A DNA stretch of 64,000 nucleotides from Microstegium vimineum (GCA_022036555.1 CM039141.1:6979773-7043772), one strand, 5' to 3'; positions 22,571-35,500 are shown, counted from the stretch's first letter. Numbers and translations: made by a program. Notes: generated by a model not told the origin, from the letters alone.

Positions 22571-22689
22571 GTAGGCTAGGGTTATGAAATGAATTGCCAA
22601 CTTGGAAAAGAATAGAGCTTTCTTTATGTTCATGACTTTAGACATGCCTGTCTACCTGTCTTCATATTAGAATTTTATCTCAATAGTGA

Positions 22690-24980
22690 AAGGATCTTGA
22701 TGTCGCTTAGGAGGACTAGAGGGGGGGGGGTTAATAGTCCTACAAAAATTTAGCTCAAACAAATATTAGCACGGAGGGCGGCACTGCCTACCTTTGAGGG
22801 CGTCAGTGCCGACCTATGACCGTAGGTCCAAATCAGTCCAAACTAGGGGAACAAGTACCTGAGGTGCTCAATAGTAACCCTGCAAAAAATCAGCTTGAGA
22901 CTCCAAAAGAATAGAGGTCGGCACTGCCGTTCTAAGAGGTCGGCACTGCCGACCTATATATAACTCAGATCAAGCTCAGATTTCGCTGGGAGAAACTAGA
23001 TACTAGTGAGAGCTTGTCCCTGCAGTTTCAGATCCAGAACCACTTCGAAGACTGGTTACCACAGAAATCACTTTCTTGCTCAAATCGAAACCTCAAACCC
23101 TAACAATGTCTATGCAAGATATATATGAAAGTAAACAGCACACAAGACACAAGGATTTATCCCGTGGTTCAGCTCGCCACCAAGGCTTGCCTATGTTCAC
23201 GTTGTTGAGGTTCGCCACACAAGGCTTGCCTTTTCCTCGTTCTCAAATCAAGAGAGTAAACTCTTGAAGTGAGGGGTGATTTCTTAGCTGCAATGGATGG
23301 TTACAACCCTCCCTAGGCTGTCACACGAAGAGGGCAAGCTCTAGGGAGACGCCTAGTCGTCTAGAAGCAAGCTCCAAGAGTAACAAACCCTAGAATCGCC
23401 GACCAAACGTGAACCAATGCTCTTTAGACTTTGGGAAGTAGTGGATCTGCTCTCTAGGAGTGTTTTGCTTCCTTTTCTCTCAAGCTTTGCTGGTTGGAAT
23501 GGTGGAAAGGCTTGGAGAGTGAGGGAGCAACAATGGAGGGTGAGAGAGAGAGAGCTTGGTCTATTTTGCAACGGTCAGAAACCCGAGCTTGACGAAGGGG
23601 TATGTGCTAGTGAGGTGGAGAGCTTTCCAACGGTTATTTATAGTCTCGAAAATCTGCTAGGAAGAGAGGTCGGCACTGCCGACCTAGCTCAGAGAGGCTG
23701 TTGGATATGAGGTTTGGACAGGTAACTGGGCTAAGTAAAAGGATGTTATTCGAAGAATATGAGCATTTGGACCAACAGTTGACCAACTGTCCTAAAGTCC
23801 TCCTTTATAGTACGACATGCCTATACTCAAGATCAATAGATAATAACTATGTTAACCACTTGAGTTTCCATATATTCATATGTCATTTCTTCTCAATATT
23901 ACTTCAGGGATTGCAATCAATTTTGTCTCTTCTCTTTGAGCAAATATACCTTGAACATGTGATTTGAACCATTTCCATACATGTTAGTTCAACTCATGGC
24001 TTCAAGCCACTTCTACTAATGATTTAATCTTCAACACAATATGACTCCTCATAGCTTCATTAGTACCTCGACTTAATGCAAGTACTCTCTTCTTCACCTT
24101 AGCCATAGTACCTCGGTCTCCTTGACCTTCACCTTTGCTTAGTACCTCGAAGCCCTTTCCTTGTTATCTTCACCTTATCAAGCCATACTCAAGTCACAGC
24201 ATATCAAACATCCATTGAATAACCACTTCTTCAATATTGTTATCCTTTCTTGAATATCTTATAAATATAAATATTGAGATCAATCAAGCTTCAGTTTGAT
24301 TCACACAGAGACATATATGGATCAACATCAATATGGTCAAGCCAATTCACGATTCCTTAAGTCCTCTTCATTTTGGCTTGACACTGCTATAACTCACTTC
24401 AATCTCTATCTTCATACTTCTAGCCTGATCATACTAATGCAAAGTGATTTCCAAATCTTTGTCCATACAAGCAAACCAAAGTAGAGACAATCTTGTATTC
24501 ATTATACATTGTCTCCTTTGTCATTTGACCTTTCTTGGTGTTTCCTCACTAATGCACTCTTGATTAATTCTTCAATCCTTGATCAATGCTAGTCCACTGC
24601 CAACTCTTCTTATTCATGTAACGCAAGCCAATATAGAGACCAATCCAAAGCTATCAACTCATGTCTCATTTGCCATTTGTCAAGTATGCTTGCTTTCATA
24701 TGATACTATGATATCCCACAATATAGAAGTCATTTCATTGATTTCATTTGCACTGTTGTCTTTTGCTTGAACTAGATTATTCCTATAATCTTCCAATACA
24801 ACAATACGCAATTTGACCTTCATTTCAACACAGTTTGGAATGCCATCAAGTTTGCTTTTCTTGTTGAACCTTTGATACATTTAGCAAACTTGTTAGACCT
24901 TTAATTGTGTTGTCACTCAATTCATCAAAACCCACTAAAGGGCTAGATGCACTTTCAAAGAGTTTTGCTTTGGCCTCTCA
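22690..24980 (+). mobile_element. LTR-like element with repeated GGTCGGCACTGCCGACC palindromes
   Basis: The block opens with GAGGACTAGAGGGGGGG followed by TTAATAG and closes near CCACTAAAGGGCTAGATGCAC. Both are text I associate with the two ends of long grass LTRs, usually of Copia type. It contains no long frame. The near-palindrome AGGTCGGCACTGCCGACCT or close variants occurs around 22770-22815, 22916-22962 and 23666-23686. About 2.3 kb long, possibly a solo LTR. Exact ends and class are inference. Confidence 0.45.
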
Positions 24981-27049
24981 TATTTTTAAATCCTACATAT
25001 TTTTCATACTTTTTAGCACCAATACTTTGTATAATAGGGAGGTTATTGTTGAACATGGGTTATAATATGAAGGTTACAAACTGTTTTGCATCAAGTGTGA
25101 AGATCAAATAGTTCTCCGACATGTCTGTTTTTTCTTATGAGGATGCCCTAATAAGATGAATTCTTGTATTGCATTGGACAACCTATTATATTAATGATCA
25201 GACTGGTAATATTCAAATTTAGAAAAAAAAATCCAATACGGTAGCCGCAAACCAAACACTGTATGGTATTGGATACCTTTACTACGTGCAACCAAATAAA
25301 ATAAGTAAACACAGTAACGTGATGCAATCCTCACTGCCATCTATTTTTCATAACGTTTCTCTTACATATAATATAAATGAACCAAACATCTTGCTATTGG
25401 GTGGCCAAATACAGACCAAAGTGGTTGCGTACCGGGACTATTTATGACACTAAATCCACAATAGAATGAGCAGTATACTTAGGAGGTGTCTGATCTCTGG
25501 TTTTAGACAAGGAAGAGATGACCGAGTTACCGTATGATTATACCATGAGAATTAGCACATTGATATATTATAGGGAGCGTCTAACGCATAGGCCTTATGC
25601 ACGCACACCCCGCCGTCGTCATCATCAACCCCGGCGACCTTGGCCCCCGCCGCCGCGGCGCCACCTTCTTACCCTCCCCCCTCCCGCCGCCGACCATGGT
25701 GCCCCCGCCCCGACCTGGCCCGGCCGCCGTCCACCGCTGTCAGCCCCCCTAAACCGCCCGCCGACATCCCCACCGCCTGACCAACCTTCCTCCCCAAACC
25801 CCCTTTCCCTCTAAGTCCACCGGAATTTGGGAAGAAGAGAGAGAGCTCAAGCGGAAACGTAACGTGGGAGGAGGAGGCCTACCTCGCCGGATCCGCCGTG
25901 GCCGGGGCTGGATCCGCCGGATCCGCCATGGCCGGAGCTGCCATGGCCGACGCGAGGAGGCAGTGGAGAGCGGGACACAGGGAAGCGGTGGGGTGCGGGC
26001 TCGCTGGAGGAGGTCGCCGACGGGGAGAGAGCGCACGGGAAGGAGGATGCCGGGCTCGCGCAAGAGGGAGGGAGACGGAGGTGGAAGACGACTGCTGCTC
26101 GCTCGGGCTCGTGTGGAGTCGAGGCCGTGCGGTCTCTCTATTCTACGCACGGCCGGAAGGAAGTCAATACCTATATTATATATATTAAAACTAAGTATAC
26201 AAAACTTATTCATGAATTTATTGACGTATGAAAGAAATGAATATCTGAGATTTCACAGAAAACGTCGTATTCTTTGTACTATGTTAATTTTATTAAATGT
26301 CAACTTAATCTCCATATCTTCTTTAAAAAATTTAGCTGTCACGTAGCAACATGAGATATAAATCTAATCACTTATATTTTATAACTTAGAATGGAAAAAA
26401 GTATTATCCACCTGTTTTTCTTCTTTCTAGAAAAACAAGCCAGTTCAGAAGAAAAAAAAAAGGAAAATCAAGTGACAAGGAATATATACAGCCGACAGAT
26501 ACCCGACAGTTGAGTAGATAAAGCACTAAAAACCTGCACCAGGAGAAATGGAATTCCACTTCGTTTTTGTTGAGAGCCCGGGTCGTGTGGTGCGCCTTTG
26601 GGCTATGTGGAGGCTCTGCTGTTGTGAGGCTTGATGGCTCCTCGAGTCCGTCGTCACTCGTCCGCACGGCCACGGCTGCAGCTGCACGGTGGTGGGAGCA
26701 GAGCAGCCGAGGAGGCAAATCTAGGCCGGCGGCCCAGCCGTCCCTCAATCCCGCCCTCCCTCAGCCTCAATCCCTCTGGAGTCTGGATTTCTGCCACTCC
26801 ATTCTGGTAGTATTTCTGATTTCTCTAATGTCTGATCCATTTGTAGCTCTACTCATGTACTCTAGAAATTAACGGGCCGCTACTAGATAGGAGCATAATG
26901 AGTAGTTTATACTACCTCTATAGGTAGGCCCTGCTCTTTGAGCAAATTCTGGGTCCGCCACTGGCAGCGGCAGGCTTCGTCAGGTGGGTTTCTCTTCTCC
27001 GGGGCCCTGGAGCGGAGGCAGGAGGGGCGGCTACGAGGAGCTTCTCGCC
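24981..27049. other. Gene-free stretch with GC-rich island
   Basis: AT-rich flanks with a GC-rich island at about 25590-26150 that encodes Pro/Arg-rich nonsense in several frames on both strands, typical of captured or decayed sequence. A second moderately GC-rich stretch at 26560-26780 has a minus-strand ORF without a known domain. The last about 100 bases should be the 5' untranslated region of the carrier gene. No gene is supported. Confidence 0.5.
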
Positions 27050-27187
27050 ATGGCGCTATCTAAGGACGACTGTCTCGACGGCGCCAAGGTCGCGGTGGTA
27101 GGAGGGGGCGGCTACAAGCAGCTTCTCGTCATGGCGCTGCCTAAGGACGACGGCCTCGACGGCGCCAAGGTCGCGGAGGCCATCGGC
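27026..27187 (+). repeat. 81-base in-frame tandem duplication in the carrier exon 1
   Basis: Two neighbouring 81-base units, one around ATG 27050 and the other around ATG 27131, encode near-identical peptides (GGYEELLAMALSKDDCLDG and GGYKQLLVMALPKDDGLDG, each followed by AKVA). The period is exactly 27 codons, so the frame is kept. Differences between units are few and mostly third-position or conservative. Confidence 0.9.
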
Positions 27188-29955
27188 GTCAGGCTACCGG
27201 ACGTCGGAGGGGCCCTAAGGGTAAGGAAATCTCCACCTGATTTTATGTCGTTTCCATGTTTCTGGAGCGATGAAAAGGGATGCGGCTTTCGATTTTGGCT
27301 GGTTGAACTAATTGAAACTTGCGTACTGTGCTTTCCCCAATTGGTCGCGTGGTTTAGTTTCAGGTTTTTGATGTGTTGGTTCGTCACAGAGTTTCAGATT
27401 CCTATGTTTGGTCACAAGGGCAAGTCTTTTTTTTTTTGCTGCAAAAGTGCTAATATGCGAACTGTGTTTGATCAAGCGAGGAATTTTCCACCGTTTTGCA
27501 AGTACTGACTTGCTGTGAAACCAACCTTTGGCCTTTTTGGGCTATAGGATGTGGTATTTCGTGGGCTCCTACAGAAGCACATAGTTGAATGTACATTACT
27601 TACCTCAATAACTTGCAATTTACACTGTAATGTATAGATACGGCGTCTTTAATAAATACTGAAATGTATTTTTTTTGTTTGTATGATGGATTAGATAATG
27701 TGGTTGCTAATTCATTACACTATTGAAAAGCATAAGAATTATTAAATGTACTCTGTAACTAGAAGCATCTTACTCTGTAATCTTTGGTTACATTGACAAC
27801 CATACAATGCCAAAGCACTTGCAGTTGCAGGTAGGATTTCCGTAGAGAGGTTGTTTAAATTTCAATTCTCAAGATGCCTTATGAATTTAAACTTTGAAGC
27901 TAGTGATGAAATTTTGACTGATTGTTTGCCTCTTATCCGATTCACCAGACTATTTTGGAGAGCAGAGAGGCCAGAGAATTTGCCAGTGGGGCACTAGCCG
28001 GTGCTATGTCAAAGGCTATTCTTGCCCCTCTAGAGACTCTCAGGTAGTCACTTAACTTTTACCTCTACCTTTAAGCTTTGCACTTGTCCAGTTTAATTTA
28101 TTTACACATTACAACTTTATATGCAAATCCTACAGCTAGTTTGCTGAACGTTGAAACTTTATTCTTGGTTTTCATTGCTTCTTATTCGAGGTTGCATGCA
28201 CTCCAGAGATGAGATGTCCCACATTCCCACCAACCAGATAATTACCCATAACACATTTATCTTTTGCATGATGGTGTGTTCTGAAATATGACACAATCTC
28301 TCTCTCTCTCTCTCTCTCTCTCAATGCAGTTTCTCATTATATTACTGCTGCATATAATCAAACTCTATACTCCTATCCTGAGATTATGGGGTAAAACAAA
28401 TGACGCATGCAACCTCCCTTAAGCAGTTAATCGTGAGGAGATATTGTGCTTACCATACTTTGAGCCTAGTGGTTCGGTTGACAATAGACATTAATGACAG
28501 GTAAGCATGTGATTGGGGGCCTGGGGGTATTAATAAGTGAGGAGGGGGAGTTAATTAACCTACAATCCTTTATGATTTGGGACAGATTTTGAATGCTTCA
28601 GTACCTTATTTTAGGATGAAAAGGGTATCATTGAAAAGGGAAGAGTTTCTTGATGCGTATAAATATATTATTATTTTTGTGCGCAGCAGAACATATTATT
28701 TTTATAAATTTTGCAAGCTTATTTCAGCTGTGCTGTTGAAACATGTACTTCAACAAATGCTGATGGCTGAATAGTTTCATAATTATCTAGTGAGTAAAGC
28801 AGAAGGAATGGTCACATATATCATTGTGTACAAATTTCAGGACAAGAATGGTTGTAGGAGTAGGATCTAGGCATATTTTTGGTAGTTTGGTGGAGATCAT
28901 CGAACAAAGTGGGTGGCGAGGGCTTTGGGCAGGAAATACAATCAATATGCTCCGCGTTATTCCAACCCAAGCAGTTGAACTCGGAACATTTGAATGTGTC
29001 AAGAGGAGCATGACAGAAGCACAAGAGAAATGGAAAGAGGACGGATACCCAAAGATACAACTTGGTAATATGAAAATCGAGCTTCCACTTCACTTCTTAT
29101 CTCCGGTTGCTATTGCTGGTGCTGCTGCTGGAATAGCTGCCACATTGGCGTGCCATCCTCTCGAAGTTATCAAGGTAATTGCTGAAGTGAGGCCTTGTTG
29201 ACTGCCAGCGCTATTTTTTCATCCGTACTTTAAACTGTGAGTCACATTACATTGTTAATGTCATCATTGATGTTCTGACAGGATCGCTTGACTATCAATC
29301 GAGAGCTTTATCCAAGCATTAGCCTTGCCTTCAGGAGGATCTATCAGACTGATGGTATAGGTGGTCTCTATGCTGGTCTCTTTCCAACACTAATTGGCAT
29401 GATTCCTTACACCACATGCTACTTTTTTATGTTTGATACAATCAAGACCTCTTACTGCCGCTTGCATAAGAAGCCATCTTTGAGTCGCCCTGAGCTTCTA
29501 CTTGTTGGGGCTCTTTCAGGTAAATGAATCAGCATCTCATTGCATCAGTTTCAGTCAGTCACCTGTTGCTTACCGCTTCAACATTCCATCTTAAAACTGA
29601 TGACAAGATAGAAAAGGCAGGGCCATGCCGTCTCATGATGACTTGGAGTCTGAGCAAACAGGACTGATATTTTACCGTTGGATTCACAGGTCTCACTGCA
29701 AGCACAATCAGCTTCCCGCTGGAAGTAGCAAGGAAGCGGCTGATGGTCGGTGCGCTGCAAGGGAAGTGCCCACCTAACATGGTTGCCGCTTTGTCAGAGG
29801 TGATCCGGGAGGAGGGCTTCCGGGGGCTTTACCGTGGGTGGGGGGCGAGCTGCCTGAAGGTCATGCCACATTCTGGCATCACCTGGGTGTTGTACGAGGC
29901 ATGGAAGGATGCTCTTCTGGCTGACAGGAACAAGCCGCACGGCTTAGCAAATTGA
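27050..29955 (+). CDS. BTL1: BT1-like mitochondrial carrier (adenine nucleotide transporter BTL1-type)
   Basis: Five exons with closing phases: 27050-27220, 27949-28043, 28841-29174, 29282-29519, 29690-29955, giving 367 residues. The ATG at 27050 sits in a strong context (CGCCATGG). The upstream frame has a stop at 26939 and no earlier ATG. Three mitochondrial-carrier repeats are visible, each with its signature: PLETLR, PLEVIK and PLEVAR (P-x-[DE]-x-x-[KR]). Related phrases include SGALAGAMSKAILAPLETLR, LWAGNTINMLRVIPTQAVE and GLYRGWGASCLKVMPHSGIT. The sequence matches the BTL1/BTL subgroup of plant BT1-like carriers, integral proteins of organelle inner membranes that are thought to move adenine nucleotides. 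Substrate is inferred from the family. The N-terminus contains an 81-base duplication. Intron 2 holds a (CT)n microsatellite. Confidence 0.93.
28297..28322. repeat. (CT)n microsatellite
   Basis: Thirteen uninterrupted CT units in intron 2 of the carrier gene, a likely polymorphic marker. Confidence 0.95.
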
Positions 29956-31174
29956 ACAAGCTGTTTTTTTAACAATGGAGGCGTTGTCGCAGATGAAGTT
30001 TTGCTCCTTTGCTGGGATTTCTGACCTATTCAGTTTTGGAATCCCGGCTGTGCCGAAGGGGTTGCTGGGATTTCTGATCTATTTTCAGTTTTGGAATCCT
30101 GGCTCTTTTTGGCCGAGTGGAAAGCATTTGTTGTGCCATCAATTCTGAACAGCTGATTGCTTTTTGTTCTGTTAAAAGAAAATGATTTGAGTAGATTGAT
30201 TGCCTAATGTCTGAGTAGAAAATAACACACAATCAAACAACCATAAAACAAATAGTACTGCCTTGTTCGCTTGAACCAGCTCAATCAGCTAATTTTCTCT
30301 CATATTTTTCTCATAGAACATTATTCAATCAGCCTTGTTTTTTCGCAAGCTAAGCAGGGCTTTGTGTCCCGTGCCATGTTGGCTCGTGAGAACCGCCTTC
30401 GACCTGCTTTTCTTTGGAGCTTTATTAGCTAGCTGAAGGCTCTGTGATGTTCGTGTTGGCCTGGTCGAATTCGCTTCGTTTCGTATGGAAAGCCCAAATT
30501 TCGTTTTCGCCCATTCGTGCGGCTCAATAACTTCTACGCAGCAACCAGCCATTCAAACCTGTTTGGTTGAGCTTCCAAACCTGATTTTGCTTTGTAAAAG
30601 CCAAAAATCAACCAAACGAATCAAAAGTCTGCATGAACTTTTGTCCAAAAGCTATTTCTACTCTGGTACAAATGTAAAATCAGGTACTCCTGCAATGCTT
30701 TCACATGCTTTGAATGGTACCGTTTTGATTTCTTTTTTTCTTGCCGTGCCCGACCTTTCCTGTGAGTCCGTGACCGACGCCCCTCCCATGGCTTTCCGGC
30801 TAGGGTTTCCCCCGGCCGCCGGCTGCCTTGTCCGGCAGGCCAGCGCTCCCTCCCTGGCCGCGCTCCCAGGCCGCAGCGGCTCCCAGGCGGCGCTCCCAGG
30901 AGACGCCCGAGGACGTCCGCCCGCCCCCAGCCAGTCGTCGGCGCCGGCTCGAGGACGTCCGCCCGCTCCCAGGCGCTGCAGGCCGCCGCTCCCAGGCGCT
31001 CCAGGCCGACGACTCCCCGGCGCTGCAGGTCGTCGTTCTTCACCGGTGCAGCAAGGTACGATCATCCCCCTCTCATCTTCGGTGTATGTGCAACATGGTT
31101 GATTTATAAAAAAATTGTTATACGAATACTAGTGTCATTCTATCTGATTGGAGAATTTTTTGTTTGGATCAAGA
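29956..31174. other. Intergenic region with GC-rich possible 5' exon
   Basis: After the carrier 3' flank, 30550-30620 folds back on itself (GTTTGGTTGA ... TCAACCAAAC), a tiny foldback element. From 30770 to 31055 the DNA is GC-rich with many copies of a GCTCCCAGGCG-like unit and ends in a good donor (CAGCAAG/GTACGA at 31052). This may be the 5' untranslated exon of the Myb/SANT-like gene; its ATG-headed frame from 30788 does not connect in frame to the next exon. Confidence 0.45.
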
Positions 31175-32128
31175 ATGAGGGACAGGGCAGATTGGGGTGA
31201 TAATTTTTTAAGGAATTTGTTTGATGCTTGCAAAGAAGAGATAGAAGCTGGGAATAGGCCGATGGGAATTTTCACTGGAACTGGTTGGAAGAATGTAGTT
31301 TCCAAATTTGCAGACAAATCCGGTGATCGTCGAACGAAGAAACAGTTAAAGAACAAGTTAGACGTTTTAAAAAAAGAATATTCAGTGTTTATGGAGTTCA
31401 AGAATAGTGCCACCGGACTTGGATGGAACGAGGCAAAACAAACCATCAATGCCCCGGATGAATGGTGGAAGGAACACCTTGCTGTAAGACACTACCACTT
31501 TATTTTTTCTTCTTATTTTCTATACTGTTGTCATGCTAATTGTTTTTAAATTTAATTTCAGAGATGCAACAATAAAGACCGAGGAATCAAATGTAGACAT
31601 GTGAAATTTCGAAAGCAAGGACCAAAGTTCCTAGATGATCTTGATTTCATTTTTGGCAAGGCACATGTTAGCGGGTCTTCAGCAACATGTCCTGGAGATA
31701 TATCATCCGATGAAAGTGATGAGGATGCGGATGACGCACCTGAACTTGTAGAGAAGGCTGAGAAGACAACAAACACTGGGAAAAGGAAGCGGAATGGGTC
31801 TTTTGTTGTGGAAGAGAAGGAAGATAAGTGCCCATTCCTGCGTTTATACAAGAATACTTGTGCGAAGATAGAAATTGCAGCAGAGAAGATAGCCGCAAGT
31901 GTTGAAGCGTCATCAGCTGCACCAACCAATCTAGTTCCTACAATTGCAGAGGCTGTGAAGATGGTAAAAGAATGTGGGGTGGAAGAAGGGATTGCTCTCA
32001 TGTGCACAGCCGGCTCCCTACTTGTTAAGCCTGAATTTAGGGAGTTCTTGTGTTCTCTAGAAACAAAAGAAGGAAGGCTCGATTTCATTCAGAGGGAGCA
32101 TGATAAGGAATTGATGAAGCGCCAATGA
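31175..32128 (+). CDS. Myb/SANT-like DNA-binding domain protein (LIMYB / Harbinger-type)
   Basis: Two exons, 31175-31483 and 31562-32128, phases closing, 291 residues. The N-terminal 90 residues form a Myb/SANT-like domain of the Myb_DNA-bind_3 type, with the conserved texts EAGNRPMGIFTGTGWKNVV, KQLKNKLDVLKKEY, GLGWNEA and a closing WW-EHL. This is followed by a short basic/polar link, an acidic stretch (SSDESDEDADDAPE), a nuclear-type basic KRKR and a helical C-terminus. Proteins with this layout are annotated as L10-interacting MYB-domain proteins and are relatives of the Myb-like protein encoded by PIF/Harbinger transposons. No transposase gene lies nearby, so this could be a domesticated or orphaned copy. 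Both exons are intact. DNA target unknown. Confidence 0.8.
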
Positions 32129-32525
32129 TTATGATAATTAATTTTCTAAATATATGCGAGAAGATTTTATGTTTCAGTCTTCTAAAACAGCGAGTTCAGT
32201 GTAGAGAGCATGATGCCAAAAGCACTTACATCACTTCTCTAAAACCGAAAAAATGAAGAAAAAAAGGGAACAGTAGCATGACTGACATCAGTGGGTGTTC
32301 CTCTCGACAATTCTGTTTTGTCTAAATATTTTTCGTCTGTTGGGTTCCTCTCAATGCTTGTCAGCCATCCCGTGCTAAAATGCTGTCGCTGTAATACCAG
32401 TAGTATAAATCTGGACAAACGTTACTCTTCGACAGCGAGACAAGGTTCACCAGCAGGCAAAAACCTTTGACCTTTCAGAGGGTAGAATTTCAGGGTTCAT
32501 ATATGGAACTCCCATCCACCATTTC
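32129..32525. other. Convergent intergenic stretch
   Basis: About 400 bases between two genes that end towards each other. It should contain both 3' untranslated regions. Nothing else is seen. Confidence 0.6.
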
Positions 32526-35500
32526 TCATACCAAGTCAGACTTCACAGAATCCTGCCGCCACCATGGAACCCCGGCCTTGTAAGAATGGTGCTTGCCTTT
32601 GTGATCCCAAGAGATCTCTGACGCTTGCAGGCCAATTACAGATTTTGGTTCCTTGCCATGGGCGGCAATCCATGCTTCAGTGGCGGCTTCTTTCTCCTCT
32701 TCACTGTTGTAACTCAGCTTCTCTCTACCGAATGGGTTTATGCTTGGGTTGGCCATCGCTGCCATTGCTGCAGTCATGTATGCAGAATCCCTATAATTGG
32801 AGCGCCTAAAGCAGCAAGCTGTGCCCTTATCTGCAACATAATGGATTTCCAAATTAGATCCTGTTGTGATGTACTATAAGCAAGCAATCACATTCCTGGC
32901 AATGATTAAAACGCAGGACAAAATAACTGCATATGCTTCAACTAAAAACATAAGTGTTGGCAAAATAAGTAAACAGTACTTTAAGGTTCTCCAAGTTGGC
33001 AGGCTATTAGCTCGAAAACCTTTTTATTACAGAAGGGGAATAATCAAGCCTCTGGTGATGTATATTTGACCGAAATTACATGATACCTGATGAGTTTTCC
33101 CTGTCAAGAGATTGATTTTACATTCATAAGCAGCCTCTTGCTGTGGCCACCCACAACCATTTACATTATAAACCTTCCTGATCGAAGAGCTTGGCCATGG
33201 TACCTTCCTACAATCGAGTACCTCCATTTGACAGAGATACCATCTTTCAATACAGTCTGTTTGGGTAAGAAGAAAAGATTAATTAATGTACTAATAAAGG
33301 ATTTCAATGTAACAACCAAAGGCCCCAATAGACTAAAACAAGAAGGTTATTTAAAACTTCTGATGCAAGCATTCAGGCCATGAGTTCATGCAGCATTCAT
33401 GTACTAGAGTTTATTGACATCCAAACAGTGGTTAAGAACATAAATAACAAGGCAACGCGCGGATGATTGATGGAGAATGGACGAGTTTTAGATATAAACT
33501 GCTGATTCACATATCACTATCTTCAGTAATCGCCACAACTTAACAAAAGGTGATCAGTGTGCACATACGTTCATAAAGAGAGCGCACAGCTTGACCCAAA
33601 AACGAATAATATTCCTGACCCAGATATATGCATGCTTGAAGTCAGGACAACAGTGCTAGCATCAAAGCACAAATGGGATATTGGCTGAACTAGTAACCAT
33701 ATAGAAGCAAGCAACAAATTTCAGTTCAAAATTACCTTCAGAAACTAATCTAGGAGCGCGATTAACTGGACGCATATAATGGATAATCGTTCCTGTTGAC
33801 ACAGGTGCTGTAGTAAGTGCAAGATAAAGTTTTTTAACCTGTTTCTCCTGTTACAAAATGCAAAATAAAAGGAGGGATCATTGCAGGTATGTTCAAGGAG
33901 CAAAAACAAACTGCACGACAGTCAGGTAGTAACATACCCTTATCAGTCCATGGAAAACTGAGCAGAAATCGTTCGTTTTAGATAGTACCACACTGCAAAG
34001 TTTTGAAAAAAAAGATGACATTACTACCTATTTCTCACATTTGAGTATATAAATGAGTAAAGTGATAGACAAACCAGCCTTCAGAGCAGTTGTCAATCTG
34101 GTGAGTCGTCAGTAATGGCTTTTCCAATCCTAACGCACGCGAAGTAAACACTCCACAGGATTCCTCGATGTTGTCAGTTGCTCCGCCCACCTAAAGGTTG
34201 AAAATTCACCGGTTGTTACCATTTGAACTCAGAAAGTTCAACCATAAACTAGTGACTGTCTGGGCATTTCTAACTTCGCCACCTACAGGAACTTAATAAA
34301 ACAAATCTTATTTCATGAATAGCCTCATGCAGGGATTCATCCCATGTAGCATTGGTAGTGCTAGTGCATACACATTTTAGTGGATGTGAATTTTATCCTG
34401 TGAAGGTAACCTAATGGTGAAAATACTATAAAATCAAACTACGTCAGGTTAAAGACATGAACAACATGTTCGAGTGGATGTCCAATGTTGCAGACACACA
34501 TTCAGGGTTATGACGTGTAAGGTAAAAGAAATTTAGAGCCGATAAAGTCACGAGCACCAACAAATGAGAAAGTGGAAGATAAAGAGAACCATACCGATGT
34601 TGCAGCAGGTTTATCAAGAACAACATATTCATCAGCGACTGCTATCACCCTGGATTTCCAGTCAATTTCATAACACCTGTGGCAGGATCAAGTAAAGGGA
34701 ACATACTCATGAGCAACCAACCAACTAACCAAGCTGATTCAGTCATTCACCACAGCAGCAGCAGCAGCAACCCACAGCAGATAAGGAGGGACAGCATCAG
34801 CATCCACCCTATCCTACCTTGGAAACCGCTTGGGATGCACATGAACCCGCAGGTACGTGCCGGCCTCGAGGCGCTGGTCGGGGTCCGTGACCCTAAACGT
34901 CTTCTGAGCCTCCCTCACCGTCTTCCCTTTAATGGACGCCCTCCGGCGCAGGATGGAAGGCTCGGTGACTTCACGAAAGATTTTAAAATGCTCCGGAGAA
35001 GCGTAGGGGGGCGGCTGCGGCGCGACGAGCGCGTAGTACACAGCACCGAACTTGATGAGGTCTGCAGCATACCTTCACATCCACAATGTTAGCCACTCCT
35101 ACGGCAGCCAATTCACTCTGCATTCTGGAAAGAGAGGTGTGCTTACAGAGGAGGCAGGCCGAGCGACCTGGAGATGAAATCGGCTGCCACCTCGTCGTCG
35201 CGAGCCACGAGGTGCTCGATTCTCGGAGGGTCGTCCTGCAAGGGGCACGGTAGAAGCCGATCGTACACTGGGTACCTGCATCACGGGGGCATAGCAGACA
35301 CCAACATCAGGGCGCAGAGTGTAGTGCATCACTAGGGGATATCAGCTGCTGGGATAGTGGAAGGGTGGGGAAGGAGGAGGAGGAGGAGGAGGAGGAGTTT
35401 ACGGTGTGGCTGCTGGGGCCTCGACGGCGGCGGCGGCCGTTGACACCGCGGCGAGGTGAGTGGAAGTGGGACGGGGGAGTACGGAGCGGCGGCGTGGGAC

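Noticed and set aside
22690..24980. CRISPR-like array suggested by repeated GGTCGGCACTGCCGACC
   Set aside because: Spacing is irregular, unit number small, and the genome is a plant. The motif belongs to a retroelement-like block.
25749..26346. Pro/Arg-rich ORFs of up to 160 codons on both strands
   Set aside because: Low-complexity GC island with no conserved text. The two strands are equally open.
30485..31102. 205-codon plus-strand ORF upstream of the Myb/SANT-like gene
   Set aside because: Composed of repeated GC-rich units, no domain, and does not connect in phase to the next exon. Treated as a possible 5' untranslated exon only.
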